20,622 nt of DNA, from NCBI GenBank assembly GCA_043754435.1, contig JAYUUS010000318.1, forward strand, positions 1-20,622, written 5' to 3'. Of this stretch, positions 1 to 8,444 are shown piece after piece (position 1 is the first letter of the stretch; every line of letters begins with the position of its first letter). A program made the position numbers and the translations under genes. The notes under the pieces were generated by a model that ran no database searches, was not told where the DNA came from, and saw nothing but the letters and a program-made list of their open reading frames with translations. The DNA comes from JANNYA01 sp043754435. GTDB taxonomy: Bacteria; Pseudomonadota; Gammaproteobacteria; Xanthomonadales; SZUA-5.

Positions 1-174
1 ATTACCAAACGCGGTAAGCCGATTAGCCGTTTGGCTCCGCCTGTTGTGCATGAGAACGATATACCGCCGCTATTTGGCTGCGTAGAAGGTCTGTTGGACG
101 ATTTGGCGGATCTGCCACCCGAATATTCGGTTTTTACGATGGATCGCGTAACTCCATGCCATGATTTTCCATGA
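1..174 (+). CDS. Phd/YefM-type antitoxin, 3' part only
   Basis: The reading frame is open from the first base to TGA at 172-174 and codes for 57 residues, so roughly the first 25-30 residues of a usual 80-90 residue antitoxin lie outside the window. The stretch ITKRGKPISRLAP at the left edge is the hallmark of the Phd/YefM fold, where it closes the DNA-binding half. The remaining C-terminal tail is the part that in this family wraps and neutralises the toxin. The stop codon overlaps the ATG of the next gene (ATGA, 171-174), the usual translationally coupled layout of a type II toxin-antitoxin pair. These antitoxins normally repress their own promoter, which would lie outside the window. Family assignment rests on one motif plus the toxin partner. 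Confidence 0.8.
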   Translation: MTKRGKPISRLAPPVVHENDIPPLFGCVEGLLDDLADLPPEYSVFTMDRVTPCHDFP

Positions 175-575
175 TTTTATTGGACACGCACGCCTTTATT
201 TGGATGGTGACAAGACCCAAAAAGCTTGGTGTGGAAGCGATGCGTGCAATAGAAATCAGCAGTGAAGCGGGAACGCTCGCAATCAGCTCTTGCGTCTGGT
301 TGGAGCTTGACATGCTGACGGAACGGCGCGGTACGATGACACCTGCAACATTGGCAGTCATACATCGGTGTGCGGTACTTCGCAAATTTATTGAACTGCC
401 AGTTACCTCGGAAATTGCAAAAAAGGCAGGTACATTTTCGCGACTTCACGGCGACCCTTTCGATTTAATGATCGCCGCCACTGCATGCGTACACAGAGCG
501 ACACTGATTACTGCAGATTCAATCTTACTGAGCTGGAAACACGCATTGTTGCGTTGCCAGGACGCAACGGCTTAA
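171..575 (+). CDS. PIN-domain toxin, VapC-like ribonuclease
   Basis: This is a complete 134-residue PIN-domain protein. The acidic residues expected for metal binding are present: D5 in LLDTH, E45 after the tryptophan of strand 2, D95 and D98 in HGDPFD, and D116 in LITADS. VapC toxins are Mg-dependent RNases that cut tRNA or rRNA when freed from their antitoxin; the actual target cannot be read from sequence. The ATG overlaps the antitoxin stop, which fits coupled translation. All catalytic positions are intact, so it is probably a working toxin rather than a relic. The end of the gene is only six bases from hrpA, so the pair and the helicase may share a transcript. A vapC symbol is not assigned because the partner is Phd-like and such pairs are named inconsistently. 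Confidence 0.9.
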   Translation: MILLDTHAFIWMVTRPKKLGVEAMRAIEISSEAGTLAISSCVWLELDMLTERRGTMTPATLAVIHRCAVLRKFIELPVTSEIAKKAGTFSRLHGDPFDLMIAATACVHRATLITADSILLSWKHALLRCQDATA

Positions 576-581
576 ACCAAT

Positions 582-3500
582 ATGTCAGATCAAATTTCGC
601 CGAAACACGCAGGCAAAAACCATTCGCGCGCCCATCAAGCGACACAGCCGCGCCCAATCCCAGTCTCAAGCAACGTGCCAAGACCCGCTTTTCACCTAAC
701 CCCTATTCGACTGCAACAAAGGCTGCGCAGCACTTGGCAGCGCGTGCAAAACCTTGCCGCAGACCACCCTGACCGCCTGCGCTTCCAGGCCGATTTTGAC
801 AAAGCTAAGGCGCAGGTTGAAGCACGCAAGGCGCGCGTGCCTAAGATCACCATTGATGAATCCTTGCCGATTCAGGCTTACACAAGCGAATTGATTCAAG
901 CGATCAGTCGCAATCAAGTCGTCATCGTTGCGGGCGAAACCGGTTCGGGCAAAACCACGCAGTTGCCCAAATTGTGTCTTGCCGCCGGGCGCGGCGTGTT
1001 GGGCATGATTGGCTGCACCCAGCCCCGCCGAATCGCCGCAAAAACCGTCGCCAAACGCGTCGCGCAAGAATTAAAGAGCGAATTAGGCGGCGTGGTTGGC
1101 TGGCAGGTGCGCTTTACCGAAGCGGTGGGCGATGCGACGCTGATTAAGTTCATGACCGACGGCATTTTGCTGGCCGAAACGCAGTCGGATCGAAACTTAA
1201 GTAATTACGACACGTTAATTATTGATGAGGCGCACGAGCGCTCGCTCAATATTGATTTTCTACTGGGCTTTATCAAAAAACTGCTGCCGAAACGCCCGGA
1301 CTTAAAAGTCATTATCACCTCGGCGACGATTGATACCGCGCGCTTTTCCGCGCATTTCAATAACGCGCCGGTGTTTACCGTGGAGGGCCGTGGTTTTCCG
1401 GTGGAGCTGCGCTATCGCCCGATTTCTGGCGACGAGGACGAGCGCAACGAACGCGCGCAGCCTTCGGCAATTATTGCCGCGATTGAAGAACTTAACCGCG
1501 AAACCCCGAACTCGATTGGCGGCGATGTGCTGGTGTTCTTCCCGGGCGAGCGCGAAATTCGCGATGCTCAAGCCGCGATTGAGCGCCGCAATTTTCGCGA
1601 AACTGAAGTCGTGACGCTGTTTTCTAGATTGTCAGCGACTGAGCAAGACAAAGTATTTCAGCCCGGGCCAAAACGCCGGATTGTGTTGGCGACCAACGTG
1701 GCGGAAACCTCAATCACCGTGCCGCGCATTCGCTATGTAATTGACACCGGCACAGCAAGGGTTGCGCGCTATTCGCCGCGTTCAAAAATTGAGCGGCTGC
1801 ATATCGAAGCGATCAGCCAAGCCAGCGCAAACCAGCGCGCCGGGCGCTGCGGACGGGTGGCGGCTGGCGTGTGTGTGCGGCTTTATGAAGAGCTGGATTT
1901 TCAGCTGCGCCCGGCCTACACCGACCCAGAAATCCTGCGCAGCTCGCTTGCGGGCGTATTGCTGCGCATGCTGCGGTTGAATTTGGGTGACCCGCGCGCG
2001 TTTCCCTTTGTGGAGCCGCCCGATAGCAGCGCGATCAACGACGGCTATTTGGTATTGAGCGAGCTGGGCGCGATTACCGAGCAGCGCACGCTTACCGAGC
2101 TTGGTCGGCAAATGGCAGAACTGCCGATTGACGTGCATTACGCGCGTATGTTGATTGCGGCCAAGGCAGACGGCACTCCATCAAACAATTGCTTAAAAGA
2201 AATGCTGGTTTTGACCGCTGGTTTGTCGATTCAAGACCCGCGTGAACGCCCAGCGGACAAGCGCGGTAGCGCCGATGCTGCGCACGCGACGTTTAATGAT
2301 GAACGCAGCGATTTCATGAGCTGGCTAAAATTATGGGACGCCTATCAGTTTCAAAGCCAGGAACTAACGCAAAGCAAGCTGCGCGATTGGGCGCGCAATC
2401 ATTTCTTAAGCTTCATGCGCCTGCGCGAGTGGCGCGATTTGCATCAGCAGTTGAGCAATTCCGCACGCGAATTGGGTTGGGTCATTGGTGACCATACCGC
2501 GAGCTTTGAAGCGCTGCACCGCGCGCTGTTAACCGCGCTGATCGGGCAAGTCGGCGAGCATGACGAAAAAGGCATCTATAAAGGCACGCGCCAGCGCAAA
2601 TTTCAGATCTTTCCCGGCTCAGCAATCAAAGGCAGCCCGCGCTGGGTGATGGCGGACACGCTGTTAGACACGCAAAAAGTCTGGGCGATTGGGGTGGCGA
2701 AAATTGAGCCCGCGTGGCTAGAAACCATCGGCGCGCACCTGATTAAAAAGCGCCATTACGACCCGTTTTGGGACGAGCGCGCCGGGCGCGTCATGTGTTT
2801 TGTCGACGCCACGCTGCTGGGCTTAACCATTTACGTCAAGCGTCGGGTGAGCTACGAGGCGATCAACCCGACTGAGACGCGCGAGCTGTTTTTGCGCCAT
2901 GCGCTTGCGGGCGGCGAAGTCAGTACGCCGCACCGGCTGTTTGCGCACAACGCCGCCGTGCGCTCGGAAGCGCACGCGAAAGAGGACAAACTGCGCCGAC
3001 GCGGTTTATTAAAGTCCGAATCGGCGATTGCTGAGTGGTTTGCAGAGCGCGTGCCGGACGATATTCGCAGCGTGCCGGCCTTTATCAGTTGGCTGAAATC
3101 CCCGGTTGGTCGCAATCAGGAAGCGAATTTACGCTTACACGTGAATGATCTGATTTTGCTCACTACACCGCTAAGCCATGAATTCCCGGATGAGCTGATC
3201 GCGGGTGGTTTTCGGCTGGCGCTCAGCTATCAGTTCGATCCCAGTGCCGCCAACGATGGCGTGACGGCGCTGGTCAAGCTAGAACAACTCGGTGCCCTGC
3301 CCTTAGCCTTGCTAGATTGGCTAGTGCCGGGCTTGCGGGAAGAAAAGGCGGCAGCGCTGATTAAATCGCTGCCCAAGCATTTGCGCCGCCTAGCGGTGCC
3401 AGCGCCCGATTTTGCTCGCGCGTTTTTAGAAGCCGAAGCACCGTCTGCCGATTATTCAATGGCAGCCGCATTGGCGCGCTTCTTAAGCAAAATTTGCGGT

Positions 3501-4499
3501 GAGGCATTTTCTGAGGCCGACTTTGACGCGAGCGGCTTAGCAAGTCATTTGAAGCTGCGTATTGTTGTCACGGGCCCGGCCGGTGAAATTTTGGCAGAAG
3601 GCCGGGAAATCGCGGCACTGCAGGCAGATTTTCGCTCCGCCGCCCGCGCCGCGTTTACCGCGAAAGTCGGCGCTCTGTACAACCGCGATCACCTAAAAGT
3701 TTGGCCGTTTGATTTGCCGATCCAAATTACCAGCGACGATGGCAGCGCCGCGTTCCCTGCCCTGCACGACACCGGTCTTGATGCCAGTCTACGCGCCTAC
3801 GCCACGATTGAGGAAGCGAATGCGCACCATACTGAAGGCGCGCTGCGGCTGTTACGTCTGCATCTGCCCGATGAACTGCGCTATTGGCGCAAAAATGCCA
3901 GCCTGAGCAGCACCGCGATGCTCGCCTACGCCGCCGTCGATGCCGCAGAAAACTTACGCGTGGAATTGGTTGAGGCGTGTCTAATTTCCGCGAACAGCGC
4001 ACTGGCCGCGCGCACGCGCACGCTGGCGGACTTTCACCACTTGAGCGAACACGCGCGCACGCACTTAGGCCCAGACAGCGGCAAAATGGCGGCGATGCTG
4101 GATGAAATCCTGTGCGCGCAGGGTGCAATCCGCCGCAAACTAACGCCGCCGGTGATTGGCCTAGCGAAGGCAAATTTGGACGATATTCGCGCGCAGTTAG
4201 CGGGACTGATCTATCCACAGTTTGTTTTGGAAGTTCCCATGCACAGGCTAGCGCACTATCCGCGCTATCTAAAAGCCATTGCGATTCGCTTAGGACGGTT
4301 ATTTAATGAGCCGATTAAAGATCAGGCAAAAATGCTGGATTTATTGCCGTTCATGACGATCATCGAAAATGATCGTCATGCGCCGAAAAACCAGCCGCTA
4401 CGCTGGCTGCTCGAAGAATTTCGCGTCTCTATTTTTGCGCCTGAGTTGAAAACGGCAGAAGCGGTGAGCGTGAAGCGCTTGCGGGCGTTGAGTGGCTGA
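582..4499 (+). CDS. hrpA: ATP-dependent RNA helicase HrpA
   Basis: The 1305-residue product has the full DEAH/RHA helicase set: Walker A GETGSGKT at 118-125, DEAH at 215-218, SAT at 247-249, and motif VI QRAGRCGR at 418-425. HA2/OB-fold regions and the long C-terminal HrpA-specific domain (DUF3418) follow. Length agrees with Escherichia coli HrpA (about 1300). HrpA is a cytoplasmic 3'-to-5' RNA helicase linked to mRNA processing and to rescue of stalled or collided ribosomes. The first 35 residues are basic and proline-rich and look unconserved, and no good Shine-Dalgarno precedes ATG 582, so the start is less certain than the rest. The gene begins six bases after the PIN toxin and converges on the gene ending at 4530. 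A perfect hairpin lies in its last 150 bases. Confidence 0.97.
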   Translation: MSDQISPKHAGKNHSRAHQATQPRPIPVSSNVPRPAFHLTPIRLQQRLRSTWQRVQNLAADHPDRLRFQADFDKAKAQVEARKARVPKITIDESLPIQAYTSELIQAISRNQVVIVAGETGSGKTTQLPKLCLAAGRGVLGMIGCTQPRRIAAKTVAKRVAQELKSELGGVVGWQVRFTEAVGDATLIKFMTDGILLAETQSDRNLSNYDTLIIDEAHERSLNIDFLLGFIKKLLPKRPDLKVIITSATIDTARFSAHFNNAPVFTVEGRGFPVELRYRPISGDEDERNERAQPSAIIAAIEELNRETPNSIGGDVLVFFPGEREIRDAQAAIERRNFRETEVVTLFSRLSATEQDKVFQPGPKRRIVLATNVAETSITVPRIRYVIDTGTARVARYSPRSKIERLHIEAISQASANQRAGRCGRVAAGVCVRLYEELDFQLRPAYTDPEILRSSLAGVLLRMLRLNLGDPRAFPFVEPPDSSAINDGYLVLSELGAITEQRTLTELGRQMAELPIDVHYARMLIAAKADGTPSNNCLKEMLVLTAGLSIQDPRERPADKRGSADAAHATFNDERSDFMSWLKLWDAYQFQSQELTQSKLRDWARNHFLSFMRLREWRDLHQQLSNSARELGWVIGDHTASFEALHRALLTALIGQVGEHDEKGIYKGTRQRKFQIFPGSAIKGSPRWVMADTLLDTQKVWAIGVAKIEPAWLETIGAHLIKKRHYDPFWDERAGRVMCFVDATLLGLTIYVKRRVSYEAINPTETRELFLRHALAGGEVSTPHRLFAHNAAVRSEAHAKEDKLRRRGLLKSESAIAEWFAERVPDDIRSVPAFISWLKSPVGRNQEANLRLHVNDLILLTTPLSHEFPDELIAGGFRLALSYQFDPSAANDGVTALVKLEQLGALPLALLDWLVPGLREEKAAALIKSLPKHLRRLAVPAPDFARAFLEAEAPSADYSMAAALARFLSKICGEAFSEADFDASGLASHLKLRIVVTGPAGEILAEGREIAALQADFRSAARAAFTAKVGALYNRDHLKVWPFDLPIQITSDDGSAAFPALHDTGLDASLRAYATIEEANAHHTEGALRLLRLHLPDELRYWRKNASLSSTAMLAYAAVDAAENLRVELVEACLISANSALAARTRTLADFHHLSEHARTHLGPDSGKMAAMLDEILCAQGAIRRKLTPPVIGLAKANLDDIRAQLAGLIYPQFVLEVPMHRLAHYPRYLKAIAIRLGRLFNEPIKDQAKMLDLLPFMTIIENDRHAPKNQPLRWLLEEFRVSIFAPELKTAEAVSVKRLRALSG
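4352..4380 (+). repeat. Perfect 12-bp inverted repeat inside hrpA
   Basis: CATGACGATCAT (4352-4363) and ATGATCGTCATG (4369-4380) are exact reverse complements separated by the 5-base loop CGAAA. The element lies in the hrpA coding frame, about 120 bases before the stop, and codes for the residues FMTIIENDRHA. There is no T-run, so it is not a classical terminator. Whether it acts as RNA structure or as a DNA-binding palindrome is unknown. Confidence 0.75.
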
Positions 4500-4529
4500 G
4501 CTGCAAATTTGGGCGGCTGCACATTGGGC

Positions 4530-6359
4530 TTATTTTCCGGGCTGCATGTCGATTTGCAGCGCTTTAAAAATCGCTGCTCGTTCGGCACTCGTGATTGCAC
4601 GGGGCGTTTCACCGCCTAGCTTGGAGGCAAATTGATCCGGCCAAGGCAAACTGACGCCTTCGAGCACAACATGATTATCAAGCCAGCGGCCCTTTAAGGT
4701 GGGCTGCTGAAGTTGCTCAGATAATGCTTGATCTAAATAGCTGAGCTCAAGCTCATTTCCAGCTAGGTCGGCGGCTAAGTTTAGGACTTGAACCCAGCGT
4801 TTCTCGACGTTGCGTTCTTTACGTTGCACCGGCGTCAGCATTGCAAGAATGATGGGTTCGACATCACCCGATTCATCCATTTCAGGGATCGCAACAAACA
4901 CCCACGGGCGCGCGATGTTCATATCAAAGCCGTAAGGTCGGGTAATCTCCGCCCCATTTAATATCGCACTCAGCATCGACTCCAAGCGCGCGGTGTGACT
5001 GGAGTAACCCAAACGCAAGGCTTGCTGCAGGCTCACCAGCGCAGCCTGCGGCTGCTTGGTCTCTAGTTGCAACTGCGCTAATTTTTGCCAAGCATCTGAG
5101 GATGCACCGGTGCCACGCAGTTCAACCAACGCCTGTTGGACGCTCAACGCCGCTGCCGCATCCAGTTTTGCTAAGTCATCCACCGGCTCCGCTAGTGCCA
5201 AATCCAGTTTGTAGTCGAGTGGACGAAATTGCTCTGTCAGTAACGCGCTAAGCGCCGCAGCACGCTGCGCGACTGGCATCTTGGCCGCCGCCGCAACACC
5301 TGTTTCAAATGCCTCAGCGAGTGCGTCGATGCGTTCTTGCTCTGCATCCGAGTGATTTTTGCATTGGCCATCTTGATAGTTAAATTTAGCGCTCAGCAAC
5401 TGCAAGCGCTGCGCGATGCGCCCTGCTGTCAGCTTGTCAAGCACTTTAGCAATCGAGCAATCCGCAGCTTTTGCGAAATCACATTCTTGCAACGGCAGCG
5501 GCAGATCTTCACCCAGTAGCAGCAAAGTTCGGGGCGCCGCCACCGCAACGGAAGCCAGCGCACCCGCATAAGCACCTTCAAGTTCGCTCGCCGGATAGGC
5601 TTGCTCAATCATTTCACGCACGCCCTCAGCGACATTGTCACAGCCTGCCACCAAGCTTGGCCAAGACGACCGGATAGCAAAGCGCGCGGCTGATTGTTTG
5701 TCTAAACTCGCAGCCAGTAACGGCAAGGTCAGCGCCAAAGATTGCTCTTGCACACTTGCACAGGGCAAACGCGCATCGGCCATCGCAGGCACATGCAAAA
5801 TAGCGTGCAAATCAATCGCCTGGACTTTTCCAGTTTTGAGCCAAGCGCTCACAATGGGCGTACAAATTTCAGTCATTTCCGACGCTGTACATTCAGATGC
5901 CGCCAATAAGGGCTTCAACAACGCGCGCGCTGTCTCGATCTGAGCCATTTTTAAGCGCATCGAGCCGCGCGCCAAGGTAACAGCCGGTGATTTTGCGTAT
6001 TCTGGCACCCGCGCCGCAAGCGCATCCATTAACGCCAACCAGGCGGTACTGTCGTCGGACATTTGCATCGTCATCGTTAAAAAATGCGTATCGAATTCAA
6101 TGTTTTTTGCGAGTGCCTCGACGCTGAGTTGATTCGCGTGTTTCTCAATTTCAGCGGGCTTTTGAAAGGCATCATGACTCATTGCCCACTGCATTAAGGA
6201 CTCGTCAGCCAGCAAAGATTCTTCTAGCGCCTCGGTAATGCGGGTGTCCGCACCTGCTGCAACGAATGCTAGCGCCGAAGATGGTAAAGCCAGGGCGCAC
6301 ACGAGTGCGCACATTGGCGCTAAAGTCCAGATGCTAGCGGTTAATTTTGTCACATTCAT
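4530..6359 (-). CDS. Secreted/periplasmic TPR-like protein, function unknown
   Basis: The 609-residue product is not recognised as a named family. The ATG at 6359 was chosen over one 13 codons upstream because it has a Shine-Dalgarno AAGGAAA seven to eight bases ahead and places a signal peptide at the very N-terminus: hydrophobic core WTLAPMCALVCALALP, likely signal peptidase I site after SALA near residue 31. The mature protein is almost all alanine/leucine-rich helix. Residues about 420-467 look like a tetratricopeptide-type helical pair (AWQKLAQLQLETKQPQAALV and the following helix). The last 140 residues are more mixed and contain a beta-like stretch ARPWVFVAIPEMD. Six or more cysteines in the middle region could form disulfides in the periplasm. 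It converges on hrpA with 30 bases between stops, and the next gene upstream is dprA on the same strand. A scaffolding role is typical of such folds, but nothing specific can be claimed. Confidence 0.8.
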   Translation of the reverse strand: MNVTKLTASIWTLAPMCALVCALALPSSALAFVAAGADTRITEALEESLLADESLMQWAMSHDAFQKPAEIEKHANQLSVEALAKNIEFDTHFLTMTMQMSDDSTAWLALMDALAARVPEYAKSPAVTLARGSMRLKMAQIETARALLKPLLAASECTASEMTEICTPIVSAWLKTGKVQAIDLHAILHVPAMADARLPCASVQEQSLALTLPLLAASLDKQSAARFAIRSSWPSLVAGCDNVAEGVREMIEQAYPASELEGAYAGALASVAVAAPRTLLLLGEDLPLPLQECDFAKAADCSIAKVLDKLTAGRIAQRLQLLSAKFNYQDGQCKNHSDAEQERIDALAEAFETGVAAAAKMPVAQRAAALSALLTEQFRPLDYKLDLALAEPVDDLAKLDAAAALSVQQALVELRGTGASSDAWQKLAQLQLETKQPQAALVSLQQALRLGYSSHTARLESMLSAILNGAEITRPYGFDMNIARPWVFVAIPEMDESGDVEPIILAMLTPVQRKERNVEKRWVQVLNLAADLAGNELELSYLDQALSEQLQQPTLKGRWLDNHVVLEGVSLPWPDQFASKLGGETPRAITSAERAAIFKALQIDMQPGK

Positions 6360-6364
6360 AACAA

Positions 6365-6371
6365 TTTCCTT
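6365..6371 (-). promoter_or_regulatory. Ribosome binding site for the TPR-like protein
   Basis: On the minus strand AAGGAAA precedes ATG 6359 at normal spacing. It decides the start in favour of 6359 over the longer frame from 6398, whose extra 13 residues would bury the signal peptide. Confidence 0.65.
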
Positions 6372-6468
6372 GAGCAAATCCGCGAAAAAACCCGTCAACA
6401 GTATAGCCAGAAATTATTAGATGCACAAAAGTGCGGCGGCGGCGGGTGCAATTCAGACTGATGTGGTG

Positions 6469-6498
6469 GATCCCCGATTAAAACATTCGAGGATGACG
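6469..6498 (-). repeat. REP-like dispersed repeat, copy 1
   Basis: The 30 bases starting GATCCCCGATTAAAACATTC match the reverse complement of 12693-12722 at 27 of 30 positions. The arms CCCCGA and TCGAGG form an imperfect hairpin around an A/T-rich centre. It lies in the 118-base gap between the TPR-like gene and dprA. Short elements of this CGTCATCC...CGGGGATC type are common between genes in gammaproteobacteria and betaproteobacteria. Confidence 0.7.
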
Positions 6499-6516
6499 AA
6501 CCACGAATTGTCACCT

Positions 6517-7749
6517 TCAAACCCGCCGCTGATAGCGTGCGCCGCTGATTTTATCGATTAGACCGTCTAGCTCAAGGCCAAGCAGTTGGCCGGAAAGTTG
6601 CGCGACCCCCAGCCCAGTTAAGTCCACTAGGCGGTCAATGTTGACGGGGTCATAGCCCATTAGGTCGAGAAATTGCTGCGTTTCTGCGTCAATAGGCGGC
6701 TGTGCTTGTGTGGACTTGGCTGATGCGGGCTTTGTGCGAGCTGACTTTTTAAGTTGTTGATGTTGGGCGTGCTGCCAAGGCAGCACTTCACGCCCATTAT
6801 TTTCTGATAGCCGTGTTTTGAGGTCAGCAAAGTCGCCCTGAATCATCGGTGCAAGTTCGCTCAATACATCGGCGGCGGACTCCACCAGCTTTGCCCCCTG
6901 GCGAATCAGCTGGTGACACCCGCGCGCCATCGGATTGTGAATTGAACCCGGCACCGCAAATACCTCGCGCCCCTGTTCACCGGCAAAGCGTGCAGTGACC
7001 AAAGAGCCGGACTGCACGCTGGCTTCTACCACCACGACGCCCAAACTGAGGCCCGAAATAATGCGGTTGCGCTGCGGAAACAAAGCGGGCAGGGGCGCTG
7101 TGCCCAGCGGCATCTCCGAAAGTAACGCGCCACCTTCGGCCACGATGCGCTCAGCAAGCGCTAAATTTTGCTTTGGATACATGCGATCCAGGCCGGTGGC
7201 TAAAACGGCCGCGGTACTGCCCGGCCCAACCAACGCACCCAAATGCGCGCTGGTATCAATGCCTAAAGCTAGGCCGCTGACTACCGTTAAGCCCGCCGCA
7301 CTGAATGCGCTGGCGAGTGCGGCGGCAAAATCGCTGCCTTGATTGGTTGCACCTCGGCTGCCCACAATCGCAATGGTAGGCAGCGCCAACCGTTCAATAC
7401 TGCCTTCGACAAATAGGGCGACTGGTGCATCGGGGGCGCGTGCGAGTAGTGCGGGGTAGCGTGGGTCGCCAATGCCGATTAGGGTGCGTTGGCCTGAACT
7501 TAGCCACGCTAAATCTTGTTCGAGCATGCGCTGGGCCGGGCGTTTGAGCGCCGTAACCGACTCACCCGAAACCCGCAGTGCTAGAGCTTGCGGGCCGGTA
7601 ATATTGATGACCGCTTCAATACTGCCAAGCGTGTCAAACATGGCGCGACGCTTCGCCGCACTTAGGCCAGGCGCGCGTAAAAAAGCGAGCCAGTGGAGCA
7701 AATCGGCTGTCAAATTGGCTTCGGTTAGGTTTTGATGAGCATTCGTCAT
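6517..7749 (-). CDS. dprA: DNA-processing protein DprA
   Basis: DprA binds incoming single-stranded DNA during natural transformation, protects it and loads RecA. The 410-residue product has an N-terminal helical/SAM-like region (about 15-85). The Rossmann-type DprA/Smf core follows, with IGDPRYPALL (92-102), IVGSRGATNQG (128-138), SGLALGIDTSAH (158-169), LLSEMPLGTAP (209-219), FPQRNRIISGLS (224-235), SGSLVTA (247-253) and FAVPGSI (264-270). Residues about 345-410 form the usual C-terminal winged-helix domain after a basic linker rich in Lys, Ser and Ala. ATG 7749 has AAGG upstream at usable spacing. It is divergent from the ECF sigma gene; the 133-base gap must hold both promoters. Intact dprA suggests, but does not prove, competence. 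Confidence 0.97.
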   Translation of the reverse strand: MTNAHQNLTEANLTADLLHWLAFLRAPGLSAAKRRAMFDTLGSIEAVINITGPQALALRVSGESVTALKRPAQRMLEQDLAWLSSGQRTLIGIGDPRYPALLARAPDAPVALFVEGSIERLALPTIAIVGSRGATNQGSDFAAALASAFSAAGLTVVSGLALGIDTSAHLGALVGPGSTAAVLATGLDRMYPKQNLALAERIVAEGGALLSEMPLGTAPLPALFPQRNRIISGLSLGVVVVEASVQSGSLVTARFAGEQGREVFAVPGSIHNPMARGCHQLIRQGAKLVESAADVLSELAPMIQGDFADLKTRLSENNGREVLPWQHAQHQQLKKSARTKPASAKSTQAQPPIDAETQQFLDLMGYDPVNIDRLVDLTGLGVAQLSGQLLGLELDGLIDKISGARYQRRV

Positions 7750-7822
7750 ACGTCAACCTTACCGCAGTCACTGCCTTGCGGTTTGAAATTTACACTCAAA
7801 AGTGGCTTTCTAGGCCGCGTTT

Positions 7823-7853
7823 TTGACCACTCATTGCCGCTGCGCATTAGAAT
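7823..7853 (+). promoter_or_regulatory. Possible sigma-70 promoter for the ECF sigma gene
   Basis: TTGACC (7823-7828) and TAGAAT (7848-7853) resemble -35 and -10 hexamers, with a slightly long 19-base spacer. A start near 7860 would give a leader of about 20 bases before GTG 7883. This is a visual match only. Confidence 0.3.
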
Positions 7854-7882
7854 GCATGTGAGTCAGAGGTAAAAGGTACATT

Positions 7883-8443
7883 GTGCAAGCACCTCAAGTA
7901 CAAGGATTGACGCAATCTATCGCCCGGTGGAACGCGGGCGATCTATCGGTCGAGCCTGAGTTAATGCAGACGATCTACCCAATTTTGCGGGCGTTAGCGC
8001 AGGAGCAGCTGCGCGGCAGTTCGCGCATCACGCTACAGGCGACAGAGCTTGCGAATGAGGCTTTCATCAAACTGCGTGCGGGCGGTGCTTATCACGTTGA
8101 AAGCAAGCAGCATTTTATGGGTTTTATGGCGCATACGCTGCGCAGTTTGATTGTTGACCATATTCGGGAGCGCCGTCGTTTGAAGCGTGGCGGCGATGTG
8201 CGCTTTGTCCACTTCGAAGACATCGCGGTAGAAAAAGGTGCTGAAGTCGATTGGATTGCCCTAGATTCGGCGCTGGTAGCACTTGAATTACAAGAGCCAA
8301 GCTACGCAAGATTGGTCGAATTGCGCTACTTTTTGGGCTATGACATTGCTCAAAGCGCAGCCCAATTAGGGGTATCAATGGCGACGGCGAATCGCATGTG
8401 GCGTTTTTCACGCGCGTTTCTATCGGAGCGTATGCCGCACTAA
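7883..8443 (+). CDS. ECF-family RNA polymerase sigma factor (kinase-associated type)
   Basis: The 186-residue product fits the ECF sigma subfamily that is typically encoded next to Ser/Thr kinases. Region 2 spans about residues 10-95, including LQATELANEAFIKLR and the -10 recognition helix region FMAHTLRSLIVDHIRERRR. Region 4 spans about 125-182, ending in the helix-turn-helix IAQSAAQLGVSMATANRMWR and the FSRAFL tail characteristic of this subfamily. It would direct RNA polymerase to a small regulon; no anti-sigma gene is adjacent. In known relatives of this arrangement the partner kinase, rather than an anti-sigma factor, is thought to control sigma activity by phosphorylation. Translation starts at GTG 7883, with AAAAGG a few bases ahead. 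One base separates its stop from the kinase ATG, so the two are surely cotranscribed. Confidence 0.92.
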   Translation: MQAPQVQGLTQSIARWNAGDLSVEPELMQTIYPILRALAQEQLRGSSRITLQATELANEAFIKLRAGGAYHVESKQHFMGFMAHTLRSLIVDHIRERRRLKRGGDVRFVHFEDIAVEKGAEVDWIALDSALVALELQEPSYARLVELRYFLGYDIAQSAAQLGVSMATANRMWRFSRAFLSERMPH

Positions 8444-8444
8444 C

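Noticed and set aside
3727..4218. A 163-codon open frame antisense to hrpA, with similar long antisense frames across 700-4300
   Set aside because: The hrpA frame codes for a complete, motif-rich protein there. The antisense frames are arginine-, alanine- and cysteine-rich, have no family motifs, and follow from GC-biased codon use.
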